Positions 1 to 8,766 of a stretch of DNA of 49,943 bases are shown here, piece after piece. Each line of letters begins with the position of its first letter. Position 1 is the stretch's first letter. The stretch covers positions 1 through 49,943 of IMG/VR virus record IMGVR_UViG_3300033552_000015. The stretch is one strand, 5' to 3'. This DNA is from a virus. Made by a program: the position numbers and the translations under genes. The notes below the pieces were generated by a model. The model was not told the origin of the DNA. It did no database searches and saw only the letters and a program-made list of their open reading frames with translations.

Positions 1-759
1 TCCCGAAGCAAGATCAAAATCATCGTAATAATCAAATTGATAAATATAACTTGCCAATAACGGTCTATCACTTGTGGCATAAATACCGGAGGCATTCTGA
101 TTTAATTGTGCGTTTACTAATTGCCTGGTTACTTGAATTTGTTGAGGTGAATAATACGTTCCTTCAGGATTGGTGATAAAGCTTCTGTAAATATGAATTT
201 CAGTTGCCCACGCAAGTGAACCAAATGAAAGCGGAACGCTAAGATTAGCCGATGCACCAGCTGCCAAACTGCCGGAATTAACATGATTATCATTTGTATC
301 AACTAAAGCTCCTAAACTGTCATATCTACTGTGTCTAACTGCATATCCATGAGTTGTTGAGGCATCATAAAAAGCAGAAAGAAAATTGGCTGTTAATGTG
401 GCGTTAAATTCATCATCGGGAGGAAATACAACGCTAATATTTGAAGTGTCGCCCATTGTGTTTAATCCTCCATCGTTAAAAACAACTTTTTCGCCTGAAG
501 CATTAATTCTGTGCTTGCTAAAACGTGAGGTATTATGATGATTAATATTATATGAAAAAGGGGATGCACAACCTGCAAAGCCTTCATTTGCTCCGTCTTT
601 AACAACTAAAAGTCCATCTAAATAGAATAACGCTTTAATGTTTGCTCCGTATGCTGCAAGCTTTAAAGCTAATAAAGCATCATGTTTTACCACTCCAACG
701 TTATGAATTGGTAATGATGCGGCACCATTGTTTAGATATGCAGTTGCAGGCGCTCCCAT
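1..759 (-). CDS. Tail protein downstream of the fibre, copy A, 3'-truncated by the window
   Basis: This is the first 253 codons of a gene whose other copy (42230-43129) is complete at 299 aa. The start codon is ATG at 757-759, two bases after the fibre stop. The protein is rich in Ser, Asn, Ala and Tyr, has no membrane segment, and resembles no enzyme I know. Its place between the fibre gene and smaller tail genes suggests a distal tail or fibre-associated structural role. About twenty single-base differences from copy B are spread along it, so it belongs to the variable zone together with the fibre C-terminus. Function is inferred from position only. Confidence 0.8.
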   Translation of the reverse strand, partial: MGAPATAYLNNGAASLPIHNVGVVKHDALLALKLAAYGANIKALFYLDGLLVVKDGANEGFAGCASPFSYNINHHNTSRFSKHRINASGEKVVFNDGGLNTMGDTSNISVVFPPDDEFNATLTANFLSAFYDASTTHGYAVRHSRYDSLGALVDTNDNHVNSGSLAAGASANLSVPLSFGSLAWATEIHIYRSFITNPEGTYYSPQQIQVTRQLVNAQLNQNASGIYATSDRPLLASYIYQFDYYDDFDLASG

Positions 760-761
760 TA

Positions 762-3700
762 TTATGGTTGATAATAAAGTTCAACGGTTTGACCATTAGC
801 AACGCCGCCCGGTTTTACTGGAATTTGTAAAGATGATGTTGCTTTAATTGTTGGGGCGGTTATTGCTCCACTTACATATAAGTCATTATTTACTCTTACG
901 TGTTGATCTCCATCACCAACACTAAAAAGCTGTGTAGCCATATCCGAGTTATTATAAAACCTGGTTCCGCCATAACCAAAATAACCGCCTATCTTTATTC
1001 CTGTGTGAAAAGCTATTCTTAAATCAGGATAAGGATGTCCCCAACCACCTGCTTCTCTAAAAACAGCATAATCAGTTGTTTGACTACTGTTAAAGTACAT
1101 TCCAAATTCTATGTTGTCAGATACGGCGTTTGTGTTTACTACTCTTGTGGTTTGTATGTAGTTGCTAAAATATCCAGTTCCACCTACTGAAAGTTTATGT
1201 CCATTATCCGCGGCGTCAGAATACCCAAAAGCCGTATTTCCGCTTGCATAAAAATTAACGTGATTTGCTGCTTGCGTAACGTTGTATAATTGAAATCCTG
1301 TACCTCCATTGATTACTCTTTGCCCCAAATACCATTTAGCTATTCCAGAATCCTGCCAAACAAACATATTTTCTGTGTTTCCCACTCTATTTAATTCATG
1401 GTATGCGTGCGTTCCGCTACTAGCTTTATTTAGCTTTAATAATTGACTAAAATTAGCATTGCCGTCAAGCGATATATGAAGTCTTTCAACTCCGGCTGTA
1501 AATAGTTTTACTCCGTAATAGCCTGATAAAGTCGTTGCTACACCTCCAATATTTCCTAAACCGTAATATGGAATTGACGTTCCAGAACTTACAAAGTTAT
1601 CAGCTACATTAAAACCAAGCATATTGCCTGATGTGCTTATATTTCCATTTGCTGTAACCGTTCCAGCAAAAGCTGCATTGCCTAAACTATTTATTGAAGC
1701 TTTTGTAACAGTCAACCAACTAAATTCAAAATTCTGACCATTTTCCATATATATATATGTAGCCCCGGAACTGACACCGTTTGCGTTATTTCCGTTTGCG
1801 TTTTGAATAAAATAACTGTTAAAAGTTCCTGCGGTTAACTGTAAGTAAGAGTATAAGCCCGACGTAGAATTTATCCTGAAATTTTTATTATTTCCCTCTA
1901 ACAACATATTATTAGACGTTGTACTTCCCCTATTAGTAACACTTTGTAAAGTATCGCCTCCGGTTGGCATTCCTAAAAAGGCTTGAACTCCTGAGGCATT
2001 TACTTTTACAGCCTGGTTTGTTGTTGGAAAAATAGCCACTATTGAAGAAGGAGTAAAGGATTGAACTCCTACATTAAGAATCACTTCTCTTGCTTCAATA
2101 TCGCCGTTCACAGTTCTTTGAACTATTGAATTAGCCGTTGCTGCTTGTGATGCGTTTAAAAAGGCCGCTGAACCAAAAAAGGAATTGAGATTTGCGCTTG
2201 TTATATATTGTTGCCACCCTTGCCACCCTGCATTATATGGTGATGTTCTGTACCAAGAACCTCCGCTTGCATCAAAATAAACTTGTGTGTTTACGTGGCT
2301 GCCTAAACTGTAATAATCCATAACAGTTCCGTAATCCGAACCAAGCCCCGTTCCATTAAAATAGTTGTTCCACATTTTAACGGACATTGGGTTTAGTCCT
2401 AATCTCGGCGCTAATGCCGGGTTAAATTGTGTGCTTGTATAACTAAATTCAAATGCCCCAAAAGAAACTCCTGTATTTCCGTTTATTGATGCAAAGGCAT
2501 TAGATGTATAAGCATTAGAGCCTAATCCTAAAAAAGTTTGTACCTTATTTGCCGTAGCAGAACGGTGATAATTATCTCCAAACTTGCCAATCAAATAAGT
2601 TAATCCACCTGTTTCAACATTATCAGTTGTATTTACATAAGAACTAAATGAGTAGCGAGAAGATATATCTCCATCAACTGTTCTTTGAGCTATTGTGTTT
2701 CCAGTTGCTCCCTGTGATACTTCATCAGTTGTAATTAATCTTTTCCAAGTATTCCAAATTCCAGTGTCGCCATTTTTAGTTCTAAATGAAATTGCATTGC
2801 CGCCTCCGTAATTAGCATTTAATTGTAATCCGTAACCGCTTGCATCAAAGTGAGCTACTGGTCCAACATAAGGTGCGCCAAGTGCATAAGTAAAAGCACT
2901 TCTATTCCCTGCTAATGTATTTGCATCCGCTGTAAAAGTAGCGTATTGAAAGTATTTAGCGTCTGACTGATAAGCTGCTGAACCTAAACCTAACATTCCT
3001 TGAACATGACCAATATTAGATATATTTACTCCGCCGCCTACTGGATTTACTGTTAAAAATGAAGAATCTGAACCATTTTGAAAAACATTTAGGTTAGCTG
3101 ATCTACCTCCCCAATTTGTAGCACTTGCAGCGTTTCCGCTAATACCAATTCCCCAAGTGCCGCCATTGTTAGAAACAACTGCGTTACCTCCCAAAAATAC
3201 GCCTGACGGTAAATAAACATTGCCTCCGTCAAAGCCGTTAACGGTATTTATGTATAAATCAGCCCAAGCATTTAAAGCGTTATTATGTGCGCCAACTACT
3301 GCATTATTTGAGTAAGTACCTAAAAATACACTTCTATTATTTCCTGCATTTCTTACGCCAGTTCTTCCATACCAAGTTGCAGCGTTTCCTGAATGGTTAT
3401 TTGAAATTGTAAAATCCCCTTCACTTGATATTGAACTAAAAGAAACAACATCAGTCGTTCTCAACCTTTGATTTTCTAAAGGTTGAAACCTCGCATCACC
3501 TAAAGAGTTAAAATCAGTTATGCCATGCCCCGCAATAGTTGTTGGTTTGCTTGTTAGGCTTGCATAAGTGTGAGTGTGAGTCAAAACAGAATACAATCCC
3601 GCATGATTTCCATACGAAAAAGCATTATCCCAATTCGCTTTATTATATCCAGTAATCGCAACTAAACCAGCAAAATGGTTGTTTGTTTCCGCTTTGGTGT

Positions 3701-5717
3701 ACGCGTCAACAGGCGTTCCGCCAAAAGTAGCGGCTTTAAATTTATAGGTGTTTGAAAGGGCATGGTAGTACATGACGTCATCATCCGCAACCCCTGTAAC
3801 GTTAACATTTGCTAAATTTCCTAAGTTAAAAACAGCCGGAATTGCTGAACCACCTAAACCAGCGGCATCATAATAAAGTTGCGGTTTGTTGTTGGTGCCA
3901 GGATCATTACTTAGTACGGTAGGAATGGTTAAATATTCTGCAAAATTACCTCCTTTAACATGTAGCACAGCTCCGCTTTGGAAAGTGTTTTGGTTTTTAA
4001 TAAAAGCGTCAGACGATGCATTAATATATTGTGAAGGATTGCTTGCATTATAAGGAGTATAACCCAAAGCGGAAATTACCATTCCGTTATTTATGCCTGA
4101 AATGGGTGTAAAGCCCAAAGCAGAAATTACCTCAGCATTTGATGGAGTGTAGCTAATGGCTTTATAGATGCCTGCATGATTTCCCCATCCAAAGGCATTA
4201 TCCCAATTAGTTTTATTATAACCGGTTATTGATGTGACACCTCCAAAATAATTATTGATTTCTGATTTAGAATAAAAATTGCCGTTTAAATAATTTATTA
4301 AATCAGTTTGATTTATTATCGCACCAGATATTTGGCCCCAATTAGCTGTACCGCCGGCACCAGTGCCAGCATTCCAGTTGGCAATATCTGCTAAAGAAAT
4401 GCTTTTCACCCAACCCGGTACCGTTGGATCTGTTTCAGAAAAACCTTGTGTTGGATTGGCGGGATTTAGATTAAAAAAAAAACCGTCGATACCAACACCA
4501 TCTTCCAAATCGCCCTCGGTGTAGCAGTCATCATCAAATAAATATTTATAATCAAAATTTTGGGCGTATAGGCCGTTACCATCATTAACCTCAGCAATAT
4601 TCTTTGAGGTTACGGAAATTGGCAACAACTTGCCACCGGTGTATCTAAACTTAAAAGGAGAGAGGTAGAAATCTCTGTTAAAAGCTATTTCCCTACGGCT
4701 AACAAAACCTGTGGCACAACTAAAATCATTATTTAAAGAAATATCAAAATTTAGCCTGTCGCCTTTCTTTATGTCATCACCGGCTTTCCTAATCCGTTGC
4801 GCTTCTGATTGTATGATTTCAATTTTGGAACTCGCCTTGCCATAAGTCAGCAAAGTATTCACCGCTCCCCAGCTGTTCCAATAAGTAAAGTACCTTACAT
4901 ATTCTTTTAATTGGTAATCTAAAAAGAAAGTGCGGGTTTCTGATATTTTAGCAGCTGCAGTATTTTCTAACCATACCTCATACTTTTGGCAGGTTTTACC
5001 GGCAAGCTGTACGCTTGTGATGATCTGATCAAACTTTACATTAAACGCAAATTTGCTTAAAGCGGTTAAGCTGCCGGAGCATGGAGTTAATATTAGCGGA
5101 GTGCTGTTATCGGTAAAATAAAACTTAGCTTTTAAGCTTGCATTTGCTGTGGCCCTGGTATTTAAAAAGTATAAAAATTGAGGCTGATTGGTGCGGGTAA
5201 ATTGTGTGCCATTACCCTGGCGCAAAAATCTGTCTTTTGTAGCATCGCCAGCATCAGGCTGAATGGCCAATAATAAATTAGAGGAAAAAGAGCTTTGATA
5301 GCTTAACCCGCCATAAGCAACTGTAAAATCTACGGTTTGAGTTAAAGCGGCAACTACACCATCAACACTCTCGGCGTATTTTAAATAAAATTTCCTTACT
5401 GATTTTTTTACGGATAAAAAGGAGGTATCGGCAACGTCCATATAATCAGGCCCGGCATCTTCTAAAATTGCATGTAGCGTATCTTTTAAATCTGTTTGGG
5501 CTTGCCCTGCAGATGCAAAAATTAAAGGAAGGTTTTGTGTATTAATTAATTCAAAGGTAGTGTTGGCAGCATTCTGCACCCAAAGCTCTACATAAATGCG
5601 GTAGTTTTCTTTTTCAAAACCTAAGCCATCTAAATAACTATCACTCTGAAATTTTACCGGAATAAAATTTTTAGAGAAATTGATGGTTGCTGGGATGAGG
5701 ATAGTGGTTATTGCCAT
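762..5717 (-). CDS. Giant tail fibre / receptor-binding protein, allele A (1651 aa)
   Basis: A very long structural protein. The N-terminal third (about residues 1-450) is a non-repetitive, probably tail-attaching domain. After it come many short fibre modules with recurring LGLGSAAYQSD-like and GNHAGLY motifs, two segments resembling pyocin-knob domains (the NTWKRL type), and a conserved C-terminal stretch ending in VELYYQP. Start and stop overlap the neighbouring frames closely: the 159-aa gene stop and this ATG share one base (TAATG). Residues up to about 628 equal allele B. After residue about 775 the alleles are mosaics of shared and unrelated blocks. The likely role is host recognition at the tail tip. 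No reverse transcriptase, invertase or fibre chaperone gene was seen nearby. Confidence 0.85.
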   Translation of the reverse strand: MAITTILIPATINFSKNFIPVKFQSDSYLDGLGFEKENYRIYVELWVQNAANTTFELINTQNLPLIFASAGQAQTDLKDTLHAILEDAGPDYMDVADTSFLSVKKSVRKFYLKYAESVDGVVAALTQTVDFTVAYGGLSYQSSFSSNLLLAIQPDAGDATKDRFLRQGNGTQFTRTNQPQFLYFLNTRATANASLKAKFYFTDNSTPLILTPCSGSLTALSKFAFNVKFDQIITSVQLAGKTCQKYEVWLENTAAAKISETRTFFLDYQLKEYVRYFTYWNSWGAVNTLLTYGKASSKIEIIQSEAQRIRKAGDDIKKGDRLNFDISLNNDFSCATGFVSRREIAFNRDFYLSPFKFRYTGGKLLPISVTSKNIAEVNDGNGLYAQNFDYKYLFDDDCYTEGDLEDGVGIDGFFFNLNPANPTQGFSETDPTVPGWVKSISLADIANWNAGTGAGGTANWGQISGAIINQTDLINYLNGNFYSKSEINNYFGGVTSITGYNKTNWDNAFGWGNHAGIYKAISYTPSNAEVISALGFTPISGINNGMVISALGYTPYNASNPSQYINASSDAFIKNQNTFQSGAVLHVKGGNFAEYLTIPTVLSNDPGTNNKPQLYYDAAGLGGSAIPAVFNLGNLANVNVTGVADDDVMYYHALSNTYKFKAATFGGTPVDAYTKAETNNHFAGLVAITGYNKANWDNAFSYGNHAGLYSVLTHTHTYASLTSKPTTIAGHGITDFNSLGDARFQPLENQRLRTTDVVSFSSISSEGDFTISNNHSGNAATWYGRTGVRNAGNNRSVFLGTYSNNAVVGAHNNALNAWADLYINTVNGFDGGNVYLPSGVFLGGNAVVSNNGGTWGIGISGNAASATNWGGRSANLNVFQNGSDSSFLTVNPVGGGVNISNIGHVQGMLGLGSAAYQSDAKYFQYATFTADANTLAGNRSAFTYALGAPYVGPVAHFDASGYGLQLNANYGGGNAISFRTKNGDTGIWNTWKRLITTDEVSQGATGNTIAQRTVDGDISSRYSFSSYVNTTDNVETGGLTYLIGKFGDNYHRSATANKVQTFLGLGSNAYTSNAFASINGNTGVSFGAFEFSYTSTQFNPALAPRLGLNPMSVKMWNNYFNGTGLGSDYGTVMDYYSLGSHVNTQVYFDASGGSWYRTSPYNAGWQGWQQYITSANLNSFFGSAAFLNASQAATANSIVQRTVNGDIEAREVILNVGVQSFTPSSIVAIFPTTNQAVKVNASGVQAFLGMPTGGDTLQSVTNRGSTTSNNMLLEGNNKNFRINSTSGLYSYLQLTAGTFNSYFIQNANGNNANGVSSGATYIYMENGQNFEFSWLTVTKASINSLGNAAFAGTVTANGNISTSGNMLGFNVADNFVSSGTSIPYYGLGNIGGVATTLSGYYGVKLFTAGVERLHISLDGNANFSQLLKLNKASSGTHAYHELNRVGNTENMFVWQDSGIAKWYLGQRVINGGTGFQLYNVTQAANHVNFYASGNTAFGYSDAADNGHKLSVGGTGYFSNYIQTTRVVNTNAVSDNIEFGMYFNSSQTTDYAVFREAGGWGHPYPDLRIAFHTGIKIGGYFGYGGTRFYNNSDMATQLFSVGDGDQHVRVNNDLYVSGAITAPTIKATSSLQIPVKPGGVANGQTVELYYQP

Positions 5718-6196
5718 TAGCTCAAGTCCTCCCAGTCTGTTGCTTTAACTTCGGCATCATAGCCTTGGTCTAAATTAAAAGTAACAACCCATCCAAATAA
5801 GCCATCAGTTAACGGTCCTATAATCCCTTCATCTGTTTTAGTGATCTGGCTTCCAAAAAGGGTAGGGGCATCAGTGTTAATGCGGTTATAAATTTGGTCG
5901 GCAATGGTTTTGCATTGGTGTGTAATTACCGCTTTAGATAAATTGTCTTTTGGCATTAAAACCATAAATGCACTTTCCACCTCTTCGTATTTACTATCGC
6001 TTTCACCAGCTTTAGAAAATGAAGGGGTTTGTAAAAAAAGGCATGGAAATTTTAAACCATTTTTAAGAGCTGCATGAATATCCTCAAAATCAAAATTCAG
6101 GAAAGCAGTATTTCTTTCATCATTAGGAATATGGCGTAGGTTTTTATTTTGCTGAGCGTAAAATTCAAACCGATTTACAAATTCTTCGATATCCAT
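5717..6196 (-). CDS. Conserved phage structural protein, 159 aa, possible tail-completion protein
   Basis: An acidic 159-aa protein without signal or membrane segment. It begins MDIEEFVNRF and ends with GWVVTFNLDQGYDAE. It is the first gene of the fibre operon, translationally coupled to the fibre by a one-base overlap, and is preceded by the late-promoter element at 6201-6236, whose spacing places this ATG at or near +1. Size and position would suit a tail-terminator or tail-completion protein, but I recognise no diagnostic motif. Copy B (47883-48362) encodes an identical protein. Confidence 0.75.
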   Translation of the reverse strand: MDIEEFVNRFEFYAQQNKNLRHIPNDERNTAFLNFDFEDIHAALKNGLKFPCLFLQTPSFSKAGESDSKYEEVESAFMVLMPKDNLSKAVITHQCKTIADQIYNRINTDAPTLFGSQITKTDEGIIGPLTDGLFGWVVTFNLDQGYDAEVKATDWEDLS

Positions 6197-6200
6197 TGTC

Positions 6201-6236
6201 CGAATATCGAAGAATCAAAAATGCCAATAAACGACA
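6201..6236 (-). promoter_or_regulatory. Late promoter P1 (TGTCGTTTA element plus -7 box)
   Basis: Minus strand: TGTCGTTTA at 6236-6228, a 19-nt spacer, then GATATTCG (compare the Bacteroidetes -7 consensus TAnnTTTG), four more bases, then the ATG at 6196. The motif-to-ATG distance of 31 nt recurs at P2, P3 and P4. It lies in the gap after the 286-aa gene and would start the fibre/tail operon. Confidence 0.6.
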
Positions 6237-6243
6237 GTAGATT

Positions 6244-7104
6244 TTAAACTCTACTATTAGCTTTTGCTTCTTCAAAAGCGATGTGTTGCTCTTCTAAACC
6301 ATCAAGCACAAACATAGCATTGGTATATTTTAATTGCTCTGTAGTTCCCCACTTTGGACCTAGTAATTCTCTAAAAACAGTCATCCAGTCGGTAATATTT
6401 CCTTTTGTTTCTTCTGTTTCTTTCTCTGGAGCAGTTTCAGCTTCTTCGGGGGTTTTAATTGCTTTAGGAAAAACGCGTTGCCTGGCATCCATTACAGAAA
6501 GTAATGCAGATGAAAACCAGGTTATTACAGCAGTTTTATAGGGTGATGGAATTGAAGCAACGTCAAAGGCGTGTTTATAAAGTAAGTTTTCATTGAAAAT
6601 GTATCTCAAATCTCCCGTGTAATTCAAATTATTTTCATTTTGTTTAGGATCAGCAACCCGATACAGCGTAGCGATGAGCATGTTTAAGTATTTATCATCC
6701 TTAAACTCGTAATACAATTGGTAAAACTGATAAGCAAAACACCATTCGCCAAAACAAATATTACTTAAATCATCATTTGGGGCAATACATTCTTTTTTAT
6801 TGATTTTAAGTTTCGGAAATTTATTAATCACCGGTGGTCTGGTGTTTAATATAAAATCAATTAATGGCATCAATGCATAAAGCTGCTCATCATCAAAATA
6901 GGTAAGAATATGAAAGTTCTTTTGCTCAAACAATAATGAAATAAGGGAAACAAATACAGTGTCTTTATCTGCTTTGGCGTAGGTGAGAATTTGAAGTACA
7001 GAGGCGTATTGTTGCGGATTTAATTCTTCCCAATTTTCGGCAATGCTAACTTCATAATCGGTTAAATTTCCTAATCGCTGAAAGGTTCCGCTTACTTTTT
7101 TCAT
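6244..7104 (-). CDS. Conserved phage protein of unknown function, 286 aa
   Basis: A soluble protein, rich in Leu, Phe and Tyr, with an acidic insert (EEAETAPEKETEETKG, about residues 220-235). The C-terminal 50 residues (LLGPKWGTTEQL to ANSRV) form a helical tail. The start overlaps the spanin stop by one base (TGATG). It closes the operon that begins with the portal group and lies just before promoter P1. Being one gene before the tail genes, it might be a tail-assembly factor, but nothing in the sequence proves that. Copy B (48410-49270) encodes an identical protein. Confidence 0.7.
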   Translation of the reverse strand: MKKVSGTFQRLGNLTDYEVSIAENWEELNPQQYASVLQILTYAKADKDTVFVSLISLLFEQKNFHILTYFDDEQLYALMPLIDFILNTRPPVINKFPKLKINKKECIAPNDDLSNICFGEWCFAYQFYQLYYEFKDDKYLNMLIATLYRVADPKQNENNLNYTGDLRYIFNENLLYKHAFDVASIPSPYKTAVITWFSSALLSVMDARQRVFPKAIKTPEEAETAPEKETEETKGNITDWMTVFRELLGPKWGTTEQLKYTNAMFVLDGLEEQHIAFEEAKANSRV

Positions 7105-7643
7105 CAGATGGTTTTTTTAACAAGTATTATAAAAATTAAGATGATTAAGCCACCCAACCAAACGTACCAGGGAATACTTTGCATAATTCCATCGGTTACA
7201 ATTTCCTTTCTCTTTTGCTCTTTATTTTCTTGTTTTTGTTCTGCTGTTTTTTTAGCAGATGATTTCCCTGTTTTCTCATCTGTCCATTTTTCCTCAATAG
7301 TTGGCAGTTTGCCTTTTGATGCTGCATCAACCATATCTCTAAAATCTGCTTTTAGATCTTTAACAGTACTTTCTAGTTCCTTGGAGTTTAAATTTAATAC
7401 GGTTAAACTATTGAGTTTCTCAGTAAATTTTATTCCTTCAGATGTTATAAACGGATTGCTTACACCTCCGTAAGTAATCTTGCTATAAGTTTTAAAAGTT
7501 GATGTGTCTATTTCAGACTCTTCAACTGTTTTTTCCTCCTTAATTTCCGTTACAGTATTATCAATGGTCTTTTCTTTATTTTTAAAAAGAGCACAGCTGC
7601 TAAAAAAAAGCAATCCAATTAATATTACAAAAAGGTTTTTCAT
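7104..7643 (-). CDS. Predicted unimolecular spanin (outer-membrane lipoprotein with C-terminal TM helix)
   Basis: Residues 1-17 form a lipoprotein signal with lipobox LFFSSC, so Cys17 would be acylated. Residues about 20-155 are hydrophilic, charged and helix-forming (a Lys/Glu-rich stretch at 120-145). Residues about 158-175 are a strong membrane helix followed by KK. An N-terminal outer-membrane anchor and a C-terminal inner-membrane anchor in one chain is the architecture of u-spanins such as T1 gp11, which fuse the two membranes at the end of lysis. It lies directly behind the endolysin, holin and coiled-coil genes. Alternative: an unrelated lipoprotein that happens to carry a C-terminal helix. 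Confidence 0.75.
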   Translation of the reverse strand: MKNLFVILIGLLFFSSCALFKNKEKTIDNTVTEIKEEKTVEESEIDTSTFKTYSKITYGGVSNPFITSEGIKFTEKLNSLTVLNLNSKELESTVKDLKADFRDMVDAASKGKLPTIEEKWTDEKTGKSSAKKTAEQKQENKEQKRKEIVTDGIMQSIPWYVWLGGLIILIFIILVKKTI

Positions 7644-7653
7644 TTTATTTAAA

Positions 7654-7953
7654 TTATTCTTTATTTAAAAGTTTATCCAGTTTCATATTTATGATGATAA
7701 TGTCCGCCTTATTTAAACTTATGTTTTGCTTGTTCAGCTCGGCGGTTACGTTTAAAGTTTTTAACTCGGTTTTAATAATAGAAAATTCTTGTTTTTGCTC
7801 GGTGGTAAGTTCTTTCTTTTCAGTTTTCATATCCGCCAATTTTTCACCAAGCTTGTCAATTTTATTGTCCATTGTAACAATAAAAACAATAAACGTTACC
7901 AAATAAATCACGTACTGTATAATGTCTTTTGCTTTAATATTTAATGTTTCCAT
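7654..7953 (-). CDS. Small membrane-anchored coiled-coil lysis protein
   Basis: 99 aa. A single membrane helix (about residues 11-28, IIQYVIYLVTFIVFIV) is followed by a long heptad-like helix rich in Lys, Glu and Leu. This is the layout of XhlA/haemolysin-type accessory lysis proteins and also of inner-membrane spanin subunits. It sits between the holin-like gene (two bases downstream of its start) and the u-spanin, so a role in holin regulation or lysis is likely. The family is not certain. Confidence 0.65.
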   Translation of the reverse strand: METLNIKAKDIIQYVIYLVTFIVFIVTMDNKIDKLGEKLADMKTEKKELTTEQKQEFSIIKTELKTLNVTAELNKQNISLNKADIIIINMKLDKLLNKE

Positions 7954-7955
7954 AA

Positions 7956-8315
7956 TTATTCAACCTGTGTAATTTCTGTTTCTGTCTTAGTTGTAGCTGT
8001 TACCTTAATAGGTTCAGCAGTTCCTTTAAAAGCCCTAATGCCTTCATTAATATTTTGCACCGTTACAATTCCGAATATTAATAATATGGTTACGTTATAA
8101 ATTACTATCAACCATATTAAAGCCCACAAAGCTTTTACCGCTTCCGGGTTTGTTACTTTTTCTTTTATGATCCAAGTAACCAAATAAAGCACCCCGACTG
8201 ACAGGATCGTATTTAATATTACATACCAAACATTTGTTAAAGCCCTTGCAGAAGCTTTCCCGTCTTGCCCTTCCATTGATGGTTTTAGCCATTTAATTAA
8301 GTTCATATTATCCAT
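7956..8315 (-). CDS. Putative holin
   Basis: About 119 aa from ATG at 8313-8315; a second ATG at 8304-8306 is equally possible. The longer reading frame to 8384 would overlap the endolysin heavily and is unlikely. There are two membrane helices (NVWYVILNTILSVGVLYLV and ALWALIWLIVIYNVTILL) joined by a short charged loop, then a hydrophilic tail rich in Thr and Lys. Small size, two helices and position next to the endolysin fit a class II-like holin that permeabilises the inner membrane to time lysis. Confidence 0.65.
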   Translation of the reverse strand: MDNMNLIKWLKPSMEGQDGKASARALTNVWYVILNTILSVGVLYLVTWIIKEKVTNPEAVKALWALIWLIVIYNVTILLIFGIVTVQNINEGIRAFKGTAEPIKVTATTKTETEITQVE

Positions 8316-8757
8316 TCCAAATGCGTGAAGGTCCAACATCAATATGTACAAAGCCTGGATAAATCCCAACGCCACCTTTATCATTAATGTCTAAGGCAAT
8401 TTTTGCTAATCTTTTCACTTTATGATTTTCTACATCCATATCAATTGCATTTCCCAGCATGTGCTGAGATGCCGTTGCCTTGCTTTTAGATTTGTTATAA
8501 TCTTCGTTTCTGTAAGTAGAGCTTGGCGTTATTTCTTCTCCAAACTCATCTCTTATGAGTTGCAGTCTGATCAATGCCAACAAATTCAATTTGGTGTAGC
8601 TGTCTTCAGTATTTTTAGTCAGCAACTCACATAATGTGAAATTCTTTAAAACATAAAAATCCAAAGGTGCGGTATTGTCAAAAACCAAATAATTGCCTTG
8701 TACAAATCCGTTTCCTAATTCACGCTGAATAAAATTCTTTAAATCATTAGTTGTCAT
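8308..8757 (-). CDS. Endolysin, M15A-family peptidase
   Basis: 149 aa. It carries the metallopeptidase signature SxHxxGxAxD (SQHMLGNAID, His99 and Asp106) and the HxD motif GFVHIDVG (His138, Asp140), which bind the zinc in M15A enzymes. These cleave peptide cross-links in peptidoglycan, and related stand-alone proteins are common endolysins in Bacteroidetes phages. There is no signal peptide, so export would depend on the holin encoded next. The gene overlaps the holin start by a few bases and follows the 326-aa structural gene. Confidence 0.88.
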   Translation of the reverse strand: MTTNDLKNFIQRELGNGFVQGNYLVFDNTAPLDFYVLKNFTLCELLTKNTEDSYTKLNLLALIRLQLIRDEFGEEITPSSTYRNEDYNKSKSKATASQHMLGNAIDMDVENHKVKRLAKIALDINDKGGVGIYPGFVHIDVGPSRIWNG

Positions 8758-8766
8758 AGCAAAGGT

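Larger units (their letters stand above)
1..7777. repeat. Long direct repeat, copy A (divergent at the fibre)
   Basis: Matches 42371-49943. From 3834 to 7777 I could see no difference from the other copy (offset 42166). From 1 to 3833 the copies diverge: scattered substitutions in the first 759 bases, then block replacement, a 201-nt length difference inside the fibre gene, and 3 extra bases between the two genes. The period of about 42.2 kb equals one phage genome. Both copies run off the window, so their true ends are not visible. Confidence 0.95.

Noticed and set aside
642-830. A 62-codon plus-strand frame across the fibre/tail-gene junction
   Set aside because: It is antisense to two clear genes and has low-complexity Leu/His-rich content.
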